From positions 1 through 35,114 of the forward strand of contig CAIQOO010000216.1 in assembly GCA_903873485.1 (NCBI GenBank): 35,114 nucleotides of DNA, in the 5' to 3' direction. Position 1 is the first letter of the stretch. Every line of letters begins with the position of its first letter. Both the position numbers and the translations under genes were made by a program. The notes beneath the pieces are model-generated. The model had not been told where the DNA came from and did no database searches. It saw nothing but the letters and a program-made list of their open reading frames with translations. This document shows positions 18,052-32,353 of the stretch, piece after piece. Origin of the DNA: an uncultured beta proteobacterium (GTDB lineage Bacteria; Pseudomonadota; Gammaproteobacteria; Burkholderiales; Burkholderiaceae_C).

Positions 18052-18632
18052 AACTGCTGATGATCGATAACTACGACAGCTTTACCTACAACATCGTGCA
18101 ATACCTCGGTGAACTGGGTGCGCAGGTGACGGTGGCACGCAACGATGAAATCACGCTGGCCGAGATCGACCACCTGTATGCGGCGGGCCAACTCGACCGA
18201 CTGGTGATCTCGCCTGGCCCGTGTTCGCCAGCACAAGCGGGCATTTCAGTGGCGGCCATCGTGCACCTGGCCGGCAAGCTGCCAATTTTGGGCGTCTGCC
18301 TGGGTCATCAAGCGATCGGTGCGGCGTTTGGCGGCAACATCATTCGCGCGCAGCAGCTCATGCACGGCAAGACCAGTGTCATCAGCACCACACAGGAAGG
18401 CGTGTTTGCCGGCTTGCCCCGGCAGTTCACGGTGAACCGCTACCACTCGCTGGCGATCGAGCGCGCCACCTGCCCGGCGTGCCTGAAGATCACCGCCCAG
18501 ACTGATGACGGCGAGATCATGGGCATCCGGCATGTCAGCCAAGACGTTGAAGGCGTGCAGTTTCACCCCGAAAGCATCCTGACCGAACATGGCCATGCGA
18601 TGCTGCAAAACTTTCTGCGGCCACGGGCTTGA
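18048..18632 (+). CDS. trpG: Anthranilate synthase component II (glutamine amidotransferase)
   Basis: The 194-residue class I glutamine amidotransferase supplies ammonia from glutamine to TrpE. The catalytic triad is visible: C84 in GVCLGHQ, and H173 and E175 in QFHPES. The oxyanion-loop motif SPGPCSP and the HGKTS motif typical of TrpG/PabA are present. GAGGAGG (18034-18040) lies eight bases before the ATG, and the start overlaps the trpE stop by four bases, so the subunits are translationally coupled. The same subunit may also serve p-aminobenzoate synthesis, as in some bacteria; nothing here decides that. No trpD or trpC follows: the next gene is convergent ntrX. Confidence 0.95.
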   Translation: MKLLMIDNYDSFTYNIVQYLGELGAQVTVARNDEITLAEIDHLYAAGQLDRLVISPGPCSPAQAGISVAAIVHLAGKLPILGVCLGHQAIGAAFGGNIIRAQQLMHGKTSVISTTQEGVFAGLPRQFTVNRYHSLAIERATCPACLKITAQTDDGEIMGIRHVSQDVEGVQFHPESILTEHGHAMLQNFLRPRA

Positions 18633-18634
18633 AG

Positions 18635-18690
18635 TTTGCTATTTAATAGATAGCTGTCAGCGCTTATCCAGCAAGGGCTGGAGGCATAAA
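18635..18690 (+). repeat. Dispersed hairpin repeat, copy A
   Basis: It begins two bases after the trpG stop and reads TTTGCTATTTAATAGATAGC, then TGTCAGCGCTTATCCAGCAA and GGGCTGGAGGC. It folds as CAGC-g-CTT, loop ATCCAGC, AAG-g-GCTG. Relative to the upstream gene it has the same orientation as copy B after the chemotaxis gene. It may help end trpEG transcription before the convergent ntrX gene, though no long T-run follows. The spacer to 18750 has nothing else recognisable. Confidence 0.75.
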
Positions 18691-18750
18691 TGATGTATTA
18701 TCCTGGGGTATCGGGCTGGATCATTCGGGGTGGGCACGGGCCGGTGGCCA

Positions 18751-19431
18751 TCAAGCGCGCTTGCCACGCGACAAGTCAACGCCCAACTGCTTGAGCTTGC
18801 GATAAAGATGGGTGCGTTCCAGCCCGGTTTTTTCCGCCACCCGGGTCATGGAGCCGTTTTCTTTGGCCAAGTGGAACTCGAAATAGGCCTTTTCGTATTC
18901 ATCGCGGCCCTCTCGCAGCGGTTTGTCGAGCAGAAACGTCTGGGAAACCTGCGGACCTTGGTCAAGCGGTGATTCTGCCGCGCTGCGGGCAGATTCCCCA
19001 ACCTGGAACAACCCATCGACCGGGCGCAATTGCACACTGGGCACCGGTGGTGCCGACGGGCGCTTGGACCCGCGCGCCAGACCCTGTTCAACGGCCTTGA
19101 GCAGCTTTTGCAAGGTAATCGGTTTTTCCAGGAATGCCAGTGCGCCAATGCGGGTGGCTTCGACAGCGGTATCAATGGTGGCGTGACCGCTCATCATGAT
19201 GACGGGCATGGTCAACAAGCCGGTGGCCGACCACTCTTTGAGCAGGGTGACGCCGTCGGTATCTGGCATCCAGATATCGAGTAAAACCAGATCCGGGCGT
19301 TCACGCAAGCGCGCCGCCCGCGCCTGCGCCGCATTTTCAGCGACCTCAACCGTGTGGCCTTCGTCGTTGAGAATCTCAGACAGCAAGTCGCGAATGCCAA
19401 GCTCGTCGTCCACCACCAGAATGTTTGCCAT
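18751..19431 (-). CDS. ntrX: NtrX-like response regulator, short form (receiver plus Fis-type HTH)
   Basis: This 226-residue response regulator is the likely partner of the NtrY kinase just upstream. The receiver occupies 1-120 with acidic residues in ILVVDDE, the phospho-acceptor aspartate in LVLLDIWMPDTDG, the switch Ser in MMSGHAT and Lys in EKPI. A linker of about 60 residues follows, then a C-terminal Fis-type helix-turn-helix (MTRVAEKTGLERTHLYRKLK). Classical NtrX has an AAA+ sigma-54-activating domain between receiver and HTH; here there is none, so it cannot drive sigma-54 open-complex formation alone. The HTH motif ERTHLYRKLKQLG is the NtrX/NtrC type. It lies 42 bp downstream of ntrY with GAGGGACG before the ATG. 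Regulated genes are unknown. Confidence 0.82.
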   Translation of the reverse strand: MANILVVDDELGIRDLLSEILNDEGHTVEVAENAAQARAARLRERPDLVLLDIWMPDTDGVTLLKEWSATGLLTMPVIMMSGHATIDTAVEATRIGALAFLEKPITLQKLLKAVEQGLARGSKRPSAPPVPSVQLRPVDGLFQVGESARSAAESPLDQGPQVSQTFLLDKPLREGRDEYEKAYFEFHLAKENGSMTRVAEKTGLERTHLYRKLKQLGVDLSRGKRA

Positions 19432-19473
19432 AGTGTTTATGCGTCCCTCGAAGAAAATCTGTGCTGTGATGGG

Positions 19474-21771
19474 TTAGCCTGGCTGGGTTGCCGCAGCACG
19501 GTCGATGGCGAATGATAACGACACTTGGGCACCGACCGGCTGTCCATCGGCCAGCCGGTTGCTGATTTCTACCCGGGAGCCATGTTCATCGGCTATTTTT
19601 TTGACCACCGCCAGGCCTAGGCCCGTGCCTTTGTCCTTGGTGGTGACATAAGGCTCAAAGGCTCGCTTGAGAATGTTGTCCGGGAAACCGGTGCCACAGT
19701 CCTGCACGCTCAGGCGAACCCGCTGTGAAGCCACTTGCCACTGGGTCTTTAACACCACCGGGTGCCGGCTGTCCATGCGTCCTGCGCTGGCTGTCGCGTC
19801 TTGCGCGTTTTGCACCAGGTTGTGCAACACCTGGCGCAACTGCTGGGCATCGCCCTGCACGCTGGGACACTGGGGATCCAAGTCGGCGACCACCAGCGCC
19901 GGGCTGTTGTCGTTGGCATAGAGATTGAGCACATCCAGCGCCAGCGCATTGAGGTCAACCGGCTTGAGTTCCGCCGCAGGCAAGCGTGCGTAGTCACGGA
20001 ATTCGTTCACCAGACGTTTCATGGCATCGACTTGATCGACGATGGTCTTGACCGATTTGGTCAGCAGCGCCTGCTCGGCGCTGGCCAATTTACCTGAGAG
20101 CTTCATCTCAAGGCGCTCGGCCGAGAGCTGGATCGGGGTCAGCGGATTCTTGATTTCATGCGCCAGCCGTCGTGCCACCTCGCCCCAGGCCTGGGATCGC
20201 TGCGCCGACACAATTTCAGAGATATCGTCAAACACCAGCAAACGCTGACGGCCCGGCAGTTCGGCGCCACGCGCAATCAGGGTAATGACATCATTGGCCG
20301 GGCGACCGACCAAGCCGGCACTGGTGTTGCCGAGTTGAAAAGACTGTTGCCAATGGTCAAGACTGCGCTTTTCGCCATGCAGCAAGAAGGCCTCGAATTG
20401 TTGCCTGACGCTGGCGCCAAATGACTGCAGGCCTTCTATCTGGTCGAGCGGCTGGCCTTCATGGGCGGCCAGCGGCAATCTTAAGATGCGGGTGGCGCCG
20501 GGGTTGGAAGACACAATCGCGCCGTCGGCATCGAGCACCATCACGCCGGCCGTCAGGTTGTCGAGAATGGTCTGCAAATTGGCATGCGCGGCGCTGACCT
20601 CCATCATGCTGGCCTGCACCGCCTGCCGGGCCTCGGAGAGTTGCCGGGTCATGTCGGCAAATGAGCGTGTCAAACCGTCAAGTTCGTCTTTGCCGCCGAG
20701 CGAGGCTTTCGGTGTCAGGTCGCCTGCGGCCACTTCACGCACACCATCGGCCAGCAGCAGCAGCGGCCGGGCAATCTGGTTGCCCAGCACCACGGCCAGC
20801 AAAACGCCGCCAAACACCGCCATGAACAAGCTCAGGGTCAAGGTGCCGATGTACATGCGACGCAAGCCCTGACGTGCCAGGGCGCGTTCCTGGTACTCCC
20901 GGTTGGCTTGCGACACCGCCAGGGCATTGGCCACCAGAGTTGACGGCAAAGCCTTGGCCGCCAGCAGATAACGCGGCTCGGCCAAGGCGCCGACAGCGGC
21001 GCTGTTGACCAGCACCAGCGCCTTGATGCGAGCGATGCCTGGCTCCGGTGTCGGGCTGTCGTCCAATCCTTCGACCCAGGTGATGAAGCCATGCGCACGT
21101 GCCGCCCGAAACTGCTGTTGCATCGGCAACTCGGGGGTAAGCTGGTAACGGGACTGGCCGGCCGCCGCAATCAGCCGCCCGGCGGCACTCCACAGCATCA
21201 GGTCGTCGGCCCCCATGGCCTCACGCGCGCGCTCCAGTGGCAAGGCGGCGCTGGCATCCGGTGTGTCAGCCAATTGGCCGGTCGCGCTGCGGGTTTTGGC
21301 GGCCAGGTCAGAAGTCAGCGTGTCGAGCGTTGCCCGGCCCAGATTCAGGCCAGCTTCCAGGGCGCCTTCGACCTTGATGTCAAACCAGCTTTCAATCGAG
21401 CGCGAAACAAACTGGTAAGACACCACATAAATCAGCACGCCCGGGGCAAATCCAGCCAGTGCAAACACGGCGGCCAGCTTGACCAGCAGGCGGCTGCCAA
21501 ATTTTTTCTGTTGCAAGCGCTTGAGCAGGCGATAGGCAACCCAGCAAATCACCAGCAGCAACAGTGCTGCCACCACCACATTGACGGCAAACAAAAGGGT
21601 GTAGTTGCGCTCGTACAAATCACGGTGGGTGGTGGCCTGGGTCAGCAAAAACAGCAACACCAGGCCGACCGCCACCATGGCGGTCAGCCCCAGGCCGATG
21701 ACCCAGCGCAAGGCGCGCGATTTTTTCATCCGCGCCACCGGATCGCCGCCGCTGCGCTGCGAGACCGTCAC
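19474..21771 (-). CDS. ntrY: NtrY-like membrane sensor histidine kinase
   Basis: The 765-residue NtrY-family kinase has two N-terminal helices (about 20-42 and 58-82), a third at about 95-120, an extracytoplasmic region to about 305, and a fourth helix at 307-334. A HAMP domain follows to about 380, then a PAS domain at about 400-470, HisKA with H538 in LAHEIKNPLTP, and HATPase at about 640-755 (NLVQNAQDA, DCGTGF, KGTGLGLAVV). The H-E-I-K-N-P-L-T-P box is typical of the NtrB/NtrY group. The start is GTG at 21771, overlapping the stop of the DUF4390 gene (GTGA) with GGAG eight bases upstream; ATG 21729 is an alternative. Family members are linked to nitrogen or redox sensing, but the signal here is not evident. 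Confidence 0.88.
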   Translation of the reverse strand: MTVSQRSGGDPVARMKKSRALRWVIGLGLTAMVAVGLVLLFLLTQATTHRDLYERNYTLLFAVNVVVAALLLLVICWVAYRLLKRLQQKKFGSRLLVKLAAVFALAGFAPGVLIYVVSYQFVSRSIESWFDIKVEGALEAGLNLGRATLDTLTSDLAAKTRSATGQLADTPDASAALPLERAREAMGADDLMLWSAAGRLIAAAGQSRYQLTPELPMQQQFRAARAHGFITWVEGLDDSPTPEPGIARIKALVLVNSAAVGALAEPRYLLAAKALPSTLVANALAVSQANREYQERALARQGLRRMYIGTLTLSLFMAVFGGVLLAVVLGNQIARPLLLLADGVREVAAGDLTPKASLGGKDELDGLTRSFADMTRQLSEARQAVQASMMEVSAAHANLQTILDNLTAGVMVLDADGAIVSSNPGATRILRLPLAAHEGQPLDQIEGLQSFGASVRQQFEAFLLHGEKRSLDHWQQSFQLGNTSAGLVGRPANDVITLIARGAELPGRQRLLVFDDISEIVSAQRSQAWGEVARRLAHEIKNPLTPIQLSAERLEMKLSGKLASAEQALLTKSVKTIVDQVDAMKRLVNEFRDYARLPAAELKPVDLNALALDVLNLYANDNSPALVVADLDPQCPSVQGDAQQLRQVLHNLVQNAQDATASAGRMDSRHPVVLKTQWQVASQRVRLSVQDCGTGFPDNILKRAFEPYVTTKDKGTGLGLAVVKKIADEHGSRVEISNRLADGQPVGAQVSLSFAIDRAAATQPG

Positions 21772-22412
21772 TTGATGGACTCCGGCTCGAATGTCTGTGT
21801 TGCGCTGCGGGAAAGCAGCCAGTCCGACTGACCGAGTGTGCCAATCTGCAGCGGCCGGGGCAACTGGGTCACATCCAGTTGAAACTGGAAATGGATGACA
21901 TGTTTGATGCCATGTTCGAGGTCGGCGAGATTGGCGATCTTCCAGCGGGAAATCCGCCCAATAAGGGCCAGTGCCTCGTCGAGTGATTCAAGATTTTGAT
22001 TCAGCGCTAGGCCCGGCACGGCATCAAAGGCTTCACCAGACCCCGTATTGAGCCGCCAGCGCCGTGTTAGCGGGTGATAGGACAAACGCATGCTGCGCTG
22101 GACCGAGGCGATTCTCTTGTTCATCCAGTACCAGCGCTGACGCAACAGGTCTGCCTGTGCCACAAAGTAGATTGGAATGCCCTTGAGCAGGGCATCTTCC
22201 ACCGCGGCGGGCAACTCCAGGTCGAGCTGGGCTGACAGCCAAAGAGATTCATCCAGGCGCTCCAGCTTGAGCAACGGCGCCTCCGGCGGGTTTGGCTGCG
22301 CCGTCGCCAAGGCCGCCAGGCCCGGCAAGGCCATCGCCATCAGCCAGGCGCGCCGGTCAAATCGCTTGTTTTTCAAGCAACGCGTAATAAAAGCCATCAT
22401 GATCATCTGCAT
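21768..22412 (-). CDS. DUF4390 exported protein of unknown function
   Basis: This 214-residue protein has a cleavable signal peptide: a basic N-region with RFDRRAWL, a hydrophobic stretch and an ATA-Q-type cleavage point near residue 38. The paired arginines before a hydrophobic run vaguely resemble a Tat signal, but the motif is incomplete. The mature part looks beta-rich and contains a YWMNK segment. It is recognised as a DUF4390 member mainly by its place between rsmB and ntrY, a conserved arrangement in Burkholderiales, and by sequence style. AAGGGA sits five bases before the ATG at 22412, inside the rsmB 3' end (56-bp overlap). Its stop overlaps the ntrY GTG by four bases, so it is translationally linked to both neighbours. 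A role in the NtrY signal, as an extracytoplasmic partner, is plausible but unproven. Confidence 0.75.
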   Translation of the reverse strand: MQMIMMAFITRCLKNKRFDRRAWLMAMALPGLAALATAQPNPPEAPLLKLERLDESLWLSAQLDLELPAAVEDALLKGIPIYFVAQADLLRQRWYWMNKRIASVQRSMRLSYHPLTRRWRLNTGSGEAFDAVPGLALNQNLESLDEALALIGRISRWKIANLADLEHGIKHVIHFQFQLDVTQLPRPLQIGTLGQSDWLLSRSATQTFEPESIK

Positions 22413-23682
22413 GATTGTCCCTTGGTGCGCTTTTATCGGCGTTGTCAGGCGGCAACAAATGGCCGGGACTGGGCAGCATCAGAGCCTGCGCATGGCCAGC
22501 CAGAAAAGCCGTCAATTGCTGTTCGCCCTCGGCACGAAACACCGAACAGGTGCCATACAGCAAGCGCCCGCCGTCTTTCAGCAAGGGCCAAAGGCGGGTC
22601 AAGAGCCGGGCCTGGGTGGCTGCAAGCTGGGCTATATCGGTTGGGCGACGCAGCCAGCGAATATCCGGATGCCGGCGAACAATGCCGGAGGCTGAACAGG
22701 GGGCATCGAGCAAGATGGCGTCAAAGGGTTCGCCATCCCACCAGGATGCCACATCGGCCGCATCGGCGGCCACCACGTTGGCCTGCAGACCGAGCCGGTG
22801 CAGCGTTTGATGGATGCGCTGACAGCGCATCGGGTCAAGGTCCAGCGCGGTCACCGCCACATCGGCCAATTCCAGCAGATGCGCTGTTTTGCCGCCGGGG
22901 GCGGCACACGCATCCAGCACCCGAAGCCGGGGCCGGTTTGCCAGGCCCGACAGCAGCAAGGGCGCTGCCAACTGGGCGGCGCCGTCTTGCACCGACACCC
23001 AGCCATCGGCAAAACCGGGGAGTTGCTGCACCGGGCAAGGGGTTGCCAGCACCAGGCCTGACGGGCCCAGCGGGGATGCCGCCAGGCCGGCCTGACGCAG
23101 CCGCAGCAGATAAGCCGTCGGCGTGGTGCGCCGGACATTGACGCGCAACACCATTGGGCCAGGCTGATCTGATGCGGCCAAAATCGACTGCCAATGGCCT
23201 GGCCAGTCGGCCTGAAGCTGCGCGATCCACCATGCCGGATGGTTCCAGCGCGCTACCAGGTCGGCATCGGTCAGCGTCACCAGCGCATCATGCTCACGCA
23301 AAAACCGGCGCAGGCAGGCGTTGATGAAGGCCGCCTGCGGCTTGCTGCCCGGCGTTTTTTTGGCCGCTTCAACCGTCTGGTTCACCAAGGTAAAGGCATC
23401 GTAGCGGGCAGCATCCTTGCGCCACAGCAAGGCCAGCGCTACGCACAGCAAGGCATCGACGGCTGGCGGCGGGGTTCGGGCCGCCAATTGCCGGCGCAAT
23501 GCCTGCGCCCGCCCCAGAGAGCGCAACACCTCAAAACTCAGGGCTTGCACACCGGGACGTTCCGGAGTTGCCACGGCCTCAAGCGCTGCCGTGCCAGACT
23601 GCCCATGCCGGATGGCCTGCAGTACGGCAGCGGTTGCCTGCAATTGACGCCACAATGGCGGCTGGGGCGTGTTGGCACTCAT
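22357..23682 (-). CDS. rsmB: 16S rRNA m5C967 methyltransferase
   Basis: The 441-residue enzyme methylates C967 of 16S rRNA using S-adenosylmethionine. An N-terminal NusB-like RNA-binding domain spans about 1-150, followed by the Rossmann methyltransferase. Visible motifs are the SAM loop DACAAPGGKT, the acidic binding turn ALDLDPMR, motif IV LLDAPCSASG with C329 and motif VI YGTCS with C379, the predicted nucleophile. A RHPDIRW motif also fits the family. Length is normal. It starts 73 bp after rpoC on the same strand, beyond a strong terminator hairpin, so it probably has its own promoter; none could be recognised. It heads the overlapping chain rsmB - DUF4390 - ntrY - ntrX. Confidence 0.93.
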   Translation of the reverse strand: MSANTPQPPLWRQLQATAAVLQAIRHGQSGTAALEAVATPERPGVQALSFEVLRSLGRAQALRRQLAARTPPPAVDALLCVALALLWRKDAARYDAFTLVNQTVEAAKKTPGSKPQAAFINACLRRFLREHDALVTLTDADLVARWNHPAWWIAQLQADWPGHWQSILAASDQPGPMVLRVNVRRTTPTAYLLRLRQAGLAASPLGPSGLVLATPCPVQQLPGFADGWVSVQDGAAQLAAPLLLSGLANRPRLRVLDACAAPGGKTAHLLELADVAVTALDLDPMRCQRIHQTLHRLGLQANVVAADAADVASWWDGEPFDAILLDAPCSASGIVRRHPDIRWLRRPTDIAQLAATQARLLTRLWPLLKDGGRLLYGTCSVFRAEGEQQLTAFLAGHAQALMLPSPGHLLPPDNADKSAPRDNHADDHDGFYYALLEKQAI

Positions 23683-23693
23683 GAAATATACAT

Positions 23694-23732
23694 AAAAAAC
23701 GCTTCAAACCCTTATGCAACGGGCGTGAAGCG
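23694..23732 (-). terminator. Rho-independent terminator of the rpoBC operon
   Basis: On the minus strand CGCTTCA (23732-23726) pairs with TGAAGCG (23706-23700) in a 7-bp stem. An inner CCC/GGG pairing follows, and then a run of six T (23699-23694). It lies 24 bases after the rpoC stop. Confidence 0.85.
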
Positions 23733-23745
23733 CTATATATTAAGT
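23695..23745 (-). repeat. Dispersed hairpin repeat, diverged copy E, serving as terminator
   Basis: On the minus strand TATATAGCGCTTCA, then GCATAAGGGTTTGAAGCG, keeps the layout of copies A-D (TATAGC, GCGCTT, ATAAGGG) while the arms have changed to pair fully. Homology with the other copies is inferred from word order and position directly after a stop codon. Confidence 0.5.
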
Positions 23746-23755
23746 AGTAATCAAG

Positions 23756-27964
<4,209 letters not shown>

Positions 27965-27983
27965 GACTTTTTATCCTTTAATC

Positions 27984-28032
27984 AGTTGGGGGCAGCGCAA
28001 ATTCGTTGAACAAATCCGGGTCTGTCCCGCAA
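27984..28032. repeat. Diverged single copy of the 60-bp palindromic unit in the rpoB-rpoC spacer
   Basis: AGTTGGGGGCAGCGCAAATT at one end and GGTCTGTCCCGCAA at the other match the start and end of the unit at 34981-35030 over the same length (49 against 50 bases). GGGGCAG can still pair with CTGTCCC using one G-U pair. It sits between the rpoB stop and the rpoC ribosome site. Confidence 0.55.
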
Positions 28033-28043
28033 GGCCGCTGAAC

Positions 28044-31000
28044 TTACGAACGTTCCAGTTCAATATCCAGACCCAGCGAGCGAATTTCCTTGACCAGCAC
28101 GTTGAACGACTCCGGCATGCCGGCCTCGATCGAATGCTCGCCCTTGACGATGCTTTCATAAACCTTGGTCCGTCCTTGTACGTCATCTGACTTGACAGTG
28201 AGCATTTCCTGCAGGGTATAGGCGGCACCGTAGGCCTCCAGTGCCCAGACTTCCATTTCGCCGAAGCGCTGGCCACCAAACTGGGCCTTGCCGCCCAGCG
28301 GTTGCTGCGTCACCAAGCTATAGGGGCCGGTCGAGCGTGCATGCATCTTGTCATCGACCAAATGGTGCAGCTTGAGGTAGTGCATGTAGCCGACCGTGGT
28401 GGGCCGCTCGAACCGGTCACCGCTGCGGCCATCGTACAAATAGGCTTGGGTGCGGGTTTCAGTGAGGCCTTTGATTTTGGCAATATCTTCAGGAAAAGCC
28501 AGTTGCAGCATGGCGCGGATTTCAACTTCTGAAGCGCCGTCAAATACCGGTGTGGCAAATGGCATGCCGCTGGTCAGGTTGCCGGCCATTTCCAGCAACT
28601 CGTCGTCATTGAGTTGGTTCAGGTCTTCCTTGCGACCGGTAGCGTTGTAAATGCCGTCCAGGAACTCGCGCAGCTTGGCCACACGCTCAGCTTTTTGCGA
28701 CTCGGCTTGCAGCATGTCGCCAATGCGCTGGCCGATGCCCTTGCCGGCCCAGCCCAAATGCACTTCGAGCACCTGACCGACATTCATCCGCGACGGCACA
28801 CCCAGCGGATTGAGCACGATGTCGCAGGGCGTGCCGTCTGCCATGTACGGCATGTCTTCGACGGGCACGATCTTCGAGACCACGCCCTTGTTGCCGTGTC
28901 GGCCAGCCATTTTGTCGCCGGGCTGCAGATGGCGCTTGACTGCCACATAAACCTTGACCATCTTGAGCACACCAGCCGGCAAATCATCGCCTTGCGTCAA
29001 TTTCTTGCGCTTTTCCTCAAAGGCCAGATCGAAACTGTGGCGGGTTTGCTCATTGGAATTCTTGATGCTCTCCAATTGTGCCGATACCTCATCGTCGGCC
29101 GGACGAATATCAAACCAGTGATAGCGCTCGATCGAGGCCAGGTAAGCCTTGTCGATTTTGGTGCCGCGGGGCAGCTTTTGCGGGCCACCGTTGGCAGTTT
29201 TGCCAATCAGCAGCTTTTCGATCCGGTCAAACGCATCGTTTTCCACAATCCGCAACTGGTCGTTCAAGTCCAGACGGAAACGCTTGAGTTCGTCGTCAAT
29301 GATCTGCTGGGCGCGGCGATCCCGTACGATGCCTTCTCGGGTGAACACCTGCACGTCGATCACCGTACCTTGCGAGCCTTGGTCAACCCGCAGCGAGGTG
29401 TCTTTCACGTCGCTGGCTTTTTCGCCAAAGATGGCGCGTAGCAATTTTTCTTCAGGGGTTAGCGTGGTTTCGCCCTTGGGGGTGACTTTGCCCACCAGCA
29501 CATCACCCGGCTGCACTTCGGCACCGACGTAAATGATGCCGGACTCGTCGAGGCGATTGAGTTGCTGCTCGCTCAGATTGGGAATGTCGCGGGTAATTTC
29601 TTCGGCACCGAGTTTGGTGTCGCGCGCCATGACCACCAGTTCTTCGATATGGATCGAGGTGTAGCGGTCTTCGGCCACGACCCGCTCGCTGATCAAGATC
29701 GAGTCTTCAAAGTTGTAACCGTTCCAGGTCATGAAACCAATCAGCATGTTCTGACCGAGTGCCAATTCGCCCAAGTCAGTGGATGCGCCGTCGGCGATCA
29801 CGTCATCCTTGGCCAATTTGTCGCCTTTCTGAACAATCGGGCGCTGGTGAATGTTGGTATTTTGGTTGGATCGCTGGTACTTGATGAGGTTGTAGATATC
29901 GACCCCGACCTCGCCCGCTTGTGCCTCGGCATCGTTGACACGCACCACAACGCGGGTGGCATCGACATAATCCACCACACCACCACGGCTGGCGGTCACC
30001 ACCGTGCCAGAGTCAATCGCTGCCACCCGTTCGATACCGGTGCCGACCATCGGTTTTTCCGGACGCAGCACCGGCACCGCCTGGCGGCTCATGTTGGCGC
30101 CCATCAAGGCCCGATTGGCATCATCGTGTTCAAGGAATGGCACCAATGATGCAGCCACCGAGACGATCTGTGCCGGCGACACGTCCATGTATTGCACACG
30201 TTCAGCGCCGACCATGATGGATTCACCGGCTTCGCGCGCTGAAATCAATTCGCCGGTCAATTGGCCTTCCTTGTTCAGCGCCGCATTGGCCTGGGCAATC
30301 ACGTATTTTCCTTCTTCAATGGCCGACAAATAGTCAATCTCCATCGTCACCTTGGCATCGACCACGCGGCGATATGGCGTTTCAATGAAGCCATACTCGT
30401 TCAATCGGGCATACAAAGCCAGCGAGTTGATCAGGCCGATGTTGGGTCCTTCCGGTGTCTCAATCGGACAGACACGACCATAGTGGGTCACATGCACGTC
30501 ACGCACCTCAAAGCCGGCCCGCTCGCGTGTCAAACCCCCAGGGCCAAGGGCCGAGACGCGGCGCTTGTGGGTGATCTCGGACAGCGGATTGGTCTGGTCC
30601 ATGAACTGGGACAACTGCGACGCGCCAAAGAACTCTTTCAGCGCGGCAGAAATCGGCTTGCTGTTAATCAGGTCGTGTGGCATCAGCGGCTCTTGCTCGG
30701 CTTGACCGAGACGTTCCTTGACGGCTTTCTCGATCCGGGCCAGACCCATGCGATACTGGTTTTCGGCCAGTTCGCCGACACAGCGCACACGCCGGTTGCC
30801 GAGGTGATCGATATCGTCCACATCACCCCGGCCATTGCGCAAATCGACCAGAATCTTCACCACCGCCAGGATGTCTTCATTGGTCAGCACCATCGGGCCA
30901 GTCGATTCGGCGCGGCCCATTTTGGCGTTGAACTTCATCCGGCCCACGCGCGACAGGTCATAGGTGTCGGGGTTGTAAAACAGGCGCTGGAACAGGGCCT

Positions 31001-32168
31001 GTACCGCGTCTTCGGTTGGCGGCTCGCCTGGGCGCATCATGCGATAAATGGCGACACGCGCAGCAAACTCGTCTGCAGTCTCGTCGGTGCGCAGGGTTTG
31101 CGAAATGTAGGCACCCTGGTCCAGCTCATTGGTGTAGATGCAGGCAAGGTCTTGCACACCAGCGCTGCGCAGCTTTTTCAGCAGCGCTTCAGTCAACTCT
31201 TCATTCGCTTTGGCCAAAATCTCGCCGGTATCGGCATCCACAACATTGCGAGCCACAACCCGACCCACCAAAAAGTCTTCCGGCACCGAAACATGGGTGG
31301 TTTCGGTTTGTTCCAGTTCACGCGTGTGACGCATCGTGATACGTTTGTCCTTGACCACCACCACCTTGCCGCTGTTGTCGGTAATGTCAAAACGGGCCAC
31401 TTCGCCGCGCAGACGCTCAGCCACAAACTCCATTTGGGCGCCGCTGTCCATCAGCCGGAAATTGTCATTGACAAAAAAGTTGGCCAGGATGGACTCGTGG
31501 TTCAAACCGATGGCCTTGAGCAAAATCGTCACTGGCATCTTGCGGCGACGATCTACCCGGAAATACAGGATGTCTTTCGGGTCAAATTCAAAGTCAAGCC
31601 AGGAGCCGCGGTAAGGGATGATGCGGGCCGAAAACAGCAGCTTGCCAGAACTGTGGGTCTTTCCCTTGTCATGCTCAAAAAACACACCCGGCGAGCGGTG
31701 CAACTGCGACACGATGACCCGCTCGGTGCCGTTGATGACAAACGAGCCTTTGTCGGTCATCAAGGGGACTTCACCCATATAGACCTCTTGCTCCTTGACT
31801 TCCTTGACCACCTTGTTCTGGGTGGTGGAGGATTCGCGATCATAAATGATCAGTTGCACCTTGGCGCGCACCGCCGATGCAAACGTCAGCCCGCGGGTCT
31901 GGCATTCGCGCACATCAAAAGCCGGCTTGGCCAGGTTGTATTCAAGGTACTTCATTTCGACAAAACCATTGTGCGAAACGATCGGAAAAGCCGAGTCAAA
32001 AGCCGCCTGAAGACCTTCTGTGGTGCGCTTCTTGGGTGCTATATCTGCTTGCAGAAATGCCGTGTAGGCATCTTTTTGCATCTGCAACAGGTAGGGGATC
32101 TCAAGCACACTGTCGCGATTGCCGAAATTTTTACGAATCCGCTTACGTTCGGTGTAGGAATAAGCCAT
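28044..32168 (-). CDS. rpoB: RNA polymerase beta subunit
   Basis: The 1374-residue RNA polymerase beta subunit is complete. The rifampicin region reads [20 protein letters not shown] then [12 protein letters not shown], with D524 matching E. coli D516. All usual resistance positions (Q, D, H, R, S) are wild type, apart from the natural Val in RRVSALG. The C-terminal regions [10 protein letters not shown], the flap and the clamp-anchoring end ([20 protein letters not shown]) are present. CGGAG precedes the ATG by six bases. A 242-bp spacer with an attenuator-like hairpin separates it from rplL, as in other proteobacteria where part of the ribosomal-protein transcription stops before rpoB. G+C and codon use look uniform. 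Confidence 0.98.
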   Translation of the reverse strand: MAYSYTERKRIRKNFGNRDSVLEIPYLLQMQKDAYTAFLQADIAPKKRTTEGLQAAFDSAFPIVSHNGFVEMKYLEYNLAKPAFDVRECQTRGLTFASAVRAKVQLIIYDRESSTTQNKVVKEVKEQEVYMGEVPLMTDKGSFVINGTERVIVSQLHRSPGVFFEHDKGKTHSSGKLLFSARIIPYRGSWLDFEFDPKDILYFRVDRRRKMPVTILLKAIGLNHESILANFFVNDNFRLMDSGAQMEFVAERLRGEVARFDITDNSGKVVVVKDKRITMRHTRELEQTETTHVSVPEDFLVGRVVARNVVDADTGEILAKANEELTEALLKKLRSAGVQDLACIYTNELDQGAYISQTLRTDETADEFAARVAIYRMMRPGEPPTEDAVQALFQRLFYNPDTYDLSRVGRMKFNAKMGRAESTGPMVLTNEDILAVVKILVDLRNGRGDVDDIDHLGNRRVRCVGELAENQYRMGLARIEKAVKERLGQAEQEPLMPHDLINSKPISAALKEFFGASQLSQFMDQTNPLSEITHKRRVSALGPGGLTRERAGFEVRDVHVTHYGRVCPIETPEGPNIGLINSLALYARLNEYGFIETPYRRVVDAKVTMEIDYLSAIEEGKYVIAQANAALNKEGQLTGELISAREAGESIMVGAERVQYMDVSPAQIVSVAASLVPFLEHDDANRALMGANMSRQAVPVLRPEKPMVGTGIERVAAIDSGTVVTASRGGVVDYVDATRVVVRVNDAEAQAGEVGVDIYNLIKYQRSNQNTNIHQRPIVQKGDKLAKDDVIADGASTDLGELALGQNMLIGFMTWNGYNFEDSILISERVVAEDRYTSIHIEELVVMARDTKLGAEEITRDIPNLSEQQLNRLDESGIIYVGAEVQPGDVLVGKVTPKGETTLTPEEKLLRAIFGEKASDVKDTSLRVDQGSQGTVIDVQVFTREGIVRDRRAQQIIDDELKRFRLDLNDQLRIVENDAFDRIEKLLIGKTANGGPQKLPRGTKIDKAYLASIERYHWFDIRPADDEVSAQLESIKNSNEQTRHSFDLAFEEKRKKLTQGDDLPAGVLKMVKVYVAVKRHLQPGDKMAGRHGNKGVVSKIVPVEDMPYMADGTPCDIVLNPLGVPSRMNVGQVLEVHLGWAGKGIGQRIGDMLQAESQKAERVAKLREFLDGIYNATGRKEDLNQLNDDELLEMAGNLTSGMPFATPVFDGASEVEIRAMLQLAFPEDIAKIKGLTETRTQAYLYDGRSGDRFERPTTVGYMHYLKLHHLVDDKMHARSTGPYSLVTQQPLGGKAQFGGQRFGEMEVWALEAYGAAYTLQEMLTVKSDDVQGRTKVYESIVKGEHSIEAGMPESFNVLVKEIRSLGLDIELERS

Positions 32169-32353
32169 GATATCTCCGGGGAACTGAGGAACCTTGGGGG
32201 GTCCTGGGCGACTTGATTTCTTGGCGATTGGCCGCTACCAATCTATGGCGGACAGTCACACCTTGCATGTGACCCGAACCAAGGCATCTTCTGCTGTCGG
32301 GATGAGAAGACACTGAAAAACGAATCTGCGAAATGTTTTTCGGTATGTTCTTC

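Noticed and set aside
30261..32216. 651-residue plus-strand frame opposite rpoB
   Set aside because: It is antisense to rpoB, with shadow codon bias and no family match.
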